From Comamonadaceae bacterium (lineage in GTDB: Bacteria; Pseudomonadota; Gammaproteobacteria; Burkholderiales; Burkholderiaceae): DNA of 9,056 bases. Position numbers and translations under genes: made by a program. Location of the stretch: positions 1 through 9,056 of the forward strand of contig CANCGU010000104.1 in assembly GCA_947377705.1 (NCBI GenBank), given 5' to 3'. This document shows, one piece after another, positions 5,386 to 9,056 of the stretch. Under the pieces are notes generated by a model that was not told the origin of the DNA, did not search any database, and was given only the letters and a program-made list of their open reading frames with translations. Within the stretch, counting starts at the first letter, position 1, and each line of letters begins with the position of its first letter.

Positions 5386-6549
5386 ATGTCGCAACAACAC
5401 CTACATCCTTGGCAAGTTCTCACAGGCGGCATTTGCGGTTTGGTGCTGACCATCGGCTTGGCGCGTTTTGCCTACACGCCGCTGTTGCCAAGCCTTCAAA
5501 CGCAAACAGGATTGACCGACGCTGCTGCCGGCGGCTTGGCCGCGATCAACTACGCGGGCTACATGAGCGGTGCCTTGGCGGCCACGTGGATTGACGATGT
5601 GCGTTGGCGGCATTGGCTCTACAGCGCTGGCTTGTGGATGGCGTTGCTTACGGTAGCCGCGATGGCACTCACCACTTGGATGCCCGCTTGGGCCTTGTTT
5701 CGCTACATCGGCGGCTTGTGCGGTGCCACGGGCATGTTGCTGGGCTCTGGCTTGGTTTTGGGCTGGCTCATGCGGCAGGGGCGGCGGCCCGAGCTGGGTT
5801 TGTATTTCATTGGCTTGGGATTGGGCATTGTGGTGTCGGCATTGGGTGCGTGGGGTTTGTCGCAGCTCTGGCCCACATGGTCTGACCAATGGTTGGCGTT
5901 TGCGGCGTTGGGCTTGGTGTTTTTTGTGCCCGCTTGGAAGTGGCGGCCCCCTGTGCCACCGCAGGTGGTGGCGTCACATGACGCAGTGGCGAGTGGCTTG
6001 GGCTCACGCCGTTGGACGTGGACCATGCTGACCAGTTACTTTGCGGCAGGCTGGGGCTTTGTCATCAGTGCCACGTTCACCGTGGCCATTGTGGAGCGCG
6101 AGCCTTCATTGGCAGGCCAAGGCCCGTTGGCTTGGGCGATGGTGGGCATGGCCGCGATGCCTGCCGTGTTCATTTGGGATTTGGTGGCGCGCCGTGTGGG
6201 CGACAAGCGCGCCTTGCTGTTGGCGTTTGGTTTGCAAACGCTGTCGGTCATGTTGCCTGCCATGTCGGGTGCGTTGTGGGCTGCGCTGGCAGGGGCGGTG
6301 GGCTATGGCGCAACCTTCATTGGCATTGTGAGTATGACTTTGGCTTTGGTGGGCCGCAGAGCGCCTCACAACCCAGGCAAGGCGATGGCCAAGCTCACGC
6401 TGAGCTATGGCACAGCGCAAATGCTGGCTCCTGTGGTGGCGGGCTATATGGCGCAGACCACGGGCACGTTCAAAGGTGCGCTGTGGCTAACTGCTGGCGT
6501 GATGGCTGCGGGCATGGCTTTGTTGGCGACCTTGCCTAAAGACGACTGA
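5386..6549 (+). CDS. MFS transporter of the YbfB/YjiJ type, 387 residues
   Basis: This is an inner-membrane transporter of the major facilitator superfamily, with about twelve hydrophobic helices across the whole length and substrate unknown. The first helix contains GLVLTIGLARFAYTPLLP (18-35), and NYAGYMSGALA (55-65) follows. The GxxRFAYTPxLP and NYAGY segments are characteristic of the YbfB/YjiJ group (MFS_4 type). A glycine-rich helix 4/5 region (FRYIGGLCGATGMLLGSGLV, 105-124) and the charged loop RQGRRPE (130-136) agree with MFS topology. The ATG at 5386 is chosen because it gives a short N-terminal tail. An in-frame TTG at 5350 would add 12 residues, and neither start has a well-spaced Shine-Dalgarno sequence. 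Family members are often annotated as sugar or drug exporters, which is not supported here. It lies between two terminator-like hairpins, so it may be a single-gene unit. Confidence 0.88.
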   Translation: MSQQHLHPWQVLTGGICGLVLTIGLARFAYTPLLPSLQTQTGLTDAAAGGLAAINYAGYMSGALAATWIDDVRWRHWLYSAGLWMALLTVAAMALTTWMPAWALFRYIGGLCGATGMLLGSGLVLGWLMRQGRRPELGLYFIGLGLGIVVSALGAWGLSQLWPTWSDQWLAFAALGLVFFVPAWKWRPPVPPQVVASHDAVASGLGSRRWTWTMLTSYFAAGWGFVISATFTVAIVEREPSLAGQGPLAWAMVGMAAMPAVFIWDLVARRVGDKRALLLAFGLQTLSVMLPAMSGALWAALAGAVGYGATFIGIVSMTLALVGRRAPHNPGKAMAKLTLSYGTAQMLAPVVAGYMAQTTGTFKGALWLTAGVMAAGMALLATLPKDD

Positions 6550-6552
6550 AAA

Positions 6553-6622
6553 CCCCAGCCTACGGTGGGGCGGTGCAGGCCCCACAATATGGGTCTAGTT
6601 TCAGGGCGCCCCTGCTATTTTT
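6553..6622 (+). promoter_or_regulatory. spacer with competing hairpins and a terminator-like element before ycaO
   Basis: Just after the MFS stop, CCCCA (6553-6557) can pair with TGGGG (6566-6570), extended by CC/GG around a TAC loop. The same G run can instead form a perfect seven-base stem GTGGGGC (6565-6571) with GCCCCAC (6579-6585). The two folds exclude each other. A third hairpin, CAGGG-CGC-CCCTG (6602-6614), is followed by T5 at 6618-6622, like a short intrinsic terminator. It probably ends the MFS transcript. Whether it also controls ycaO is unknown. TATAAG at 6622-6627 resembles a -10 box, but no convincing -35 was found. Confidence 0.45.
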
Positions 6623-6624
6623 AT

Positions 6625-6630
6625 AAGTGA
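6625..6630 (+). promoter_or_regulatory. Shine-Dalgarno AAGTGA that decides the ycaO start
   Basis: AAGTGA lies six bases before GTG at 6637 and directly abuts an alternative in-frame TTG at 6631. The spacing fits only the GTG. Starting at GTG also gives a protein beginning MPTQSFILGKDA, which aligns with the start of E. coli YcaO (MTQTFIPGKDA). Confidence 0.6.
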
Positions 6631-6636
6631 TTGATC

Positions 6637-8364
6637 GTGCCCACTCAAAGTTTTATTCTCGGCAAAGACGCGCCGCTCGAATCCACCATCAACACCCTAC
6701 AGGCCAAGTTGCAGGCGATGGGGTTTCACATCCAAGAAAAGAGTTGGCTCAATCCGGTAGAAGGCATTTGGTCGGTTCACATCCGCGACCGCGATTGCCC
6801 CGCCTTGTTTGCCAACGGCAAAGGTGCCACGCGCATGGCGTGCTTGGCCAGTGCCTTAGGTGAGTTCTTTGAACGCTTGGCCACCAACTATTTTTGGACG
6901 CATTTTTACCTCGGGCCTCTCACAGCCGATGCCTCGTTTGTGCATTACCCGCAAGAGCGTTGGTTTGATTTGACCGACGATGGGTCGTGGCCCAAGGGCT
7001 TGCTCAACGCCGAACTGCACAAGTTCTACAACCCTGAGGGCAACATCGATTGCGCCAACTTGGTGGACTTCAACTCGGGCAATGTGGAGCGCGGCATTTG
7101 TGCCATTCCGTATGTGCGCCAGCGCGATGGCGAGACAACCTACATCCCCGTCAACATCATTGGCAACTTGTATGTGAGCAACGGCATGTCCGCGGGTAAC
7201 ACTGCGGCAGAGGCGCGCACGCAAGCGCTGTCTGAGATTTTTGAACGCCATGTGAAAGCCAAGATCATCAGCCAAGGCATTTGTTTGCCCGATGTGCCCG
7301 AGGCGGTGATCAACCGCTACCCACGCATCGCCGCAGGCATTGCAGCGTTGCGCGCGGCTGGCTTTGGCATCTTGGTGAAAGACGCTTCGTTGGGCGGTAA
7401 GTACCCCGTGATGAACGTGACCTTGCTGCACCCCGAAGACCAAGGCTGCTTTGCCAGCTTTGGCGCGCACCCTCGTTTTGAGGTGGCGCTAGAGCGTGCC
7501 CTGACCGAGTTGCTGCAAGGCCGCGCTCTCGATACCTTGGGCGGTTTTTCAGCCCCCACGTTTGATTTAGAAGAAGCGGCCAGTGCGCCCAACATCGAGA
7601 TTCACTTTGTGGATTCGAGTGGCGTGATTCACTGGGAGTTCTTGGGCCAAATTCCAGACTATGTGTTTGTGGATTGGAACTTTGCCAACACCACCGCTGA
7701 AGACTATGCGTATTGCGTGAAACGCATGCATGACGATGGCTTTGACATCTACATTGCCGACTTCGAGCACCTAGGCGTGTACGCCTGCCGCGTCTTGGTG
7801 CCAGGCATGTCTGAGATTTACCCCGTGGACGACCTTGACTTTGAGAACAACAGCATCGCCAACGACATGCGCGAGGCCATTCTCAACTTGACCGATCTCG
7901 ACAACGAAGAGTGCTCGGGCCTATTGGCGTCGTTGAACGAATCTAACTTGGCCGATGAGCGGCCCGTGGCGGGCTTGGTTGGCATGGCCGCAGATGCGGG
8001 TAGCTTTTGGGCTGACTTGCGTGTGGGTGAACTTAAGACCTTGTTGGCCTTGGCTTGCGGTGATGAGGCCGCCACCGTGGAAGGCTGTGAGTGGATTCGC
8101 CACTTTGACCAAATCCCGCAGCAACGCCGTGCGGTGTATGCGTGTATCGAGACCTTGGTGTTGCTCACCGACCGTGGCGACACCGCGCCTTATGTGGGCG
8201 CAATTCGCCAGCTTTACGGCGCTGGGGTATTTGAGCAAGCGCATGCACTCATCATGCAGACAGATCGCTTTATGGGCATCTCAGCGCCGGGGCTGATGAT
8301 GGCGGGCTGTGAGATGCAGCACAAGTTGTGGGCGGCTTATGAAAAAGTGCAAGTGCACAAATAG
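6637..8364 (+). CDS. ycaO: YcaO, ribosomal protein S12 methylthiotransferase accessory factor, 575 residues
   Basis: E. coli YcaO is an ATP-dependent YcaO-superfamily protein that supports RimO in beta-methylthiolation of an aspartate of ribosomal protein S12. This protein matches it along nearly its whole length (E. coli about 586 residues). Shared blocks include SWLNPVEGIWSVHIRD (36-51), NGKGAT, SALGEFFERL (72-81), NIIGNLYVSNGMSAGNT (173-189), SEIFERHVKA (199-208), CFASFGAHP and ELLQGR (around 270-296), VDWNF, and YIADFEHLGVYACR. The glutamates of SALGEFFER and SEIFER belong to the ATP/Mg-binding set of the family. Residues after about 430 form a helical, TPR-like C-terminal part. It lacks the C-terminal Pro-x-Pro-x-Pro of azoline-forming YcaO enzymes, ending YEKVQVHK, and no precursor peptide or dehydrogenase gene is nearby. 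A peptide-natural-product role is therefore unlikely. rimO is not in the window. GTG start. Confidence 0.95.
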   Translation: MPTQSFILGKDAPLESTINTLQAKLQAMGFHIQEKSWLNPVEGIWSVHIRDRDCPALFANGKGATRMACLASALGEFFERLATNYFWTHFYLGPLTADASFVHYPQERWFDLTDDGSWPKGLLNAELHKFYNPEGNIDCANLVDFNSGNVERGICAIPYVRQRDGETTYIPVNIIGNLYVSNGMSAGNTAAEARTQALSEIFERHVKAKIISQGICLPDVPEAVINRYPRIAAGIAALRAAGFGILVKDASLGGKYPVMNVTLLHPEDQGCFASFGAHPRFEVALERALTELLQGRALDTLGGFSAPTFDLEEAASAPNIEIHFVDSSGVIHWEFLGQIPDYVFVDWNFANTTAEDYAYCVKRMHDDGFDIYIADFEHLGVYACRVLVPGMSEIYPVDDLDFENNSIANDMREAILNLTDLDNEECSGLLASLNESNLADERPVAGLVGMAADAGSFWADLRVGELKTLLALACGDEAATVEGCEWIRHFDQIPQQRRAVYACIETLVLLTDRGDTAPYVGAIRQLYGAGVFEQAHALIMQTDRFMGISAPGLMMAGCEMQHKLWAAYEKVQVHK

Positions 8365-8378
8365 CTAAAACACCAATG

Positions 8379-8408
8379 AAAAAGCCGCTTTTCAAAGCGG
8401 CTTTTTTT
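8379..8408. terminator. strong bidirectional Rho-independent terminator between ycaO and the convergent glyoxalase-like gene
   Basis: A perfect 12-base stem pairs AAAAAGCCGCTT (8379-8390) with AAGCGGCTTTTT (8395-8406) around a TTCA loop, and the T run continues to 8408. The A run on the left gives a T run on the opposite strand, so the element can stop transcription both ways. It starts 14 bases after the ycaO stop and lies 28 bases before the end of the convergent gene. Confidence 0.95.
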
Positions 8409-8436
8409 ATGTCTCAGCGACGTTGGAAGCTGCCAC

Positions 8437-9056
8437 TCAAAGGCCAAGACTCTCCAGCACCACAACGCCTTTGGGTGTTTGCAGTGTGGCTTTGAGGTTG
8501 GCTGCGCCTTCGGTCACGCTGACGCGGTTAAGCTCAATCGCCTCAAAAGCGGCTTTCAGTTTCTCGGCGCTTGGGTGCGTGATCTCTAAGCTTTGCAAAG
8601 TCACGCCTGAGCGGGTGAGGGTGTTGCGTGGGTGCAGGCGTAGCGGATCGGTGGCCTCGGGCTTGCCCCACTGGATGAGGCTGGGCATACACCCATCAAA
8701 CAAGCGTTGGCCATCGGCGCGTACCGAAATTTGCCAATTTAGCGTGCCACGGTTGGTGCGGCGGTTGCCGTGAATGGCAGGACCACGGTCAATGCCTTGC
8801 ATGCGAATGGCCATGCGGGCAACTCGGATGTCGGGGGTGTTCACCACGAAGTGCACCAAACGTGGCTCTTTGGCCACCGCTTTTTGCAAAACGGGGTTGT
8901 CCATGTCGTACCAGCGTGTGGGGCAGGCGCGTTTGGGACGAACCGCGTTGGGGTTGATGGCGATGATTTCGACATACGCCATGGGGTTGGCGGGTGAGGC
9001 CACTTTGAACAAGCGGTTGTGCGTGCCGTACAGCTCGTGTTCGCCGCCGGGGCCGG
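8437..9056 (-). CDS. glyoxalase-like domain protein (Glyoxalase_3/VOC type), 5' end outside the window
   Basis: The reading frame is open to the right edge, giving 205 residues. It begins in GPGGEHELYGTHNRLF, so the apparent TTG start at 9012 is internal and the true start lies beyond base 9056. GTHN, followed by VASPANPMAYVEIIAINPNA, is the pattern of the Glyoxalase_3 (PF13468-like) domain, where a strand ending in YxEIIAxxP follows GTHN. PRLVHFVVNTPDI and a C-terminal half with LRLHPRNTLTRSGVTLQSLEITHPSAE agree with a second VOC-type module. VOC proteins are metal-dependent lyases, isomerases or dioxygenases; the substrate here cannot be told. No membrane segment is seen. It converges on ycaO across a shared terminator, so the two are independently transcribed. 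The assignment comes from motif memory, not a search. Confidence 0.85.
   Translation of the reverse strand, partial: GPGGEHELYGTHNRLFKVASPANPMAYVEIIAINPNAVRPKRACPTRWYDMDNPVLQKAVAKEPRLVHFVVNTPDIRVARMAIRMQGIDRGPAIHGNRRTNRGTLNWQISVRADGQRLFDGCMPSLIQWGKPEATDPLRLHPRNTLTRSGVTLQSLEITHPSAEKLKAAFEAIELNRVSVTEGAANLKATLQTPKGVVVLESLGL

Noticed and set aside
6856..7470. Minus-strand frame of 204 codons inside ycaO
   Set aside because: ycaO matches its E. coli counterpart throughout this stretch; the antisense frame is a by-product of G+C-rich third positions.
6637..8364. YcaO as part of an azoline or thioamide peptide (RiPP) cluster
   Set aside because: Full-length similarity to the E. coli S12-type YcaO, no C-terminal proline motif, and no precursor peptide, dehydrogenase or E1-like gene nearby.

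Overview
The window looks like chromosomal DNA of a betaproteobacterium in the Burkholderiales, most likely a Comamonadaceae member of the Limnohabitans/Rhodoferax type. This is inferred from moderately high G+C, dense gene packing, frequent GTG starts and the flavour of the DusC, TapT, YcaO and glyoxalase-like proteins. It was not tested by a database search. No rRNA, tRNA, insertion sequence, CRISPR array or phage gene was seen.

Left half (1-3675) is one tightly packed block on the minus strand. In transcription order it holds: a GNAT acetyltransferase (3675-3151); a short J-domain co-chaperone (3115-2831); three proteins I cannot assign (182, 251 and 408 residues); and the N-terminal part of a DTW-domain tRNA aminocarboxypropyltransferase, TapT/YfiP (278 to beyond base 1). 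From the J-protein onward the gaps are 20, 9, 5 and -14 bases, so these genes are very probably co-transcribed and partly translationally coupled. The J-protein plus three unknown, mostly helical and partly acidic proteins is the least explained module here.

Middle (3676-5298). A 121-base divergent spacer leads into dusC, the tRNA dihydrouridine-16 synthase, on the plus strand. dusC carries a perfect in-frame (CCCGCA)9 microsatellite that encodes a Pro-Ala linker between its catalytic barrel and its C-terminal helical domain. dusC overlaps by ATGA with a 164-residue protein of unknown function, just after an A7 tract. A hairpin terminator follows.

Right half (5299-9056). A YbfB/YjiJ-type 12-helix MFS transporter is followed by an 87-base spacer with competing hairpins. 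Next is ycaO, the accessory factor for beta-methylthiolation of ribosomal protein S12. A strong bidirectional terminator separates ycaO from a convergent, truncated glyoxalase-like (Glyoxalase_3 type) gene that runs off the right edge.

Three of the recognisable genes (tapT, dusC, ycaO) modify tRNA or the ribosome, but they lie in different transcription units. Shared regulation is not shown.
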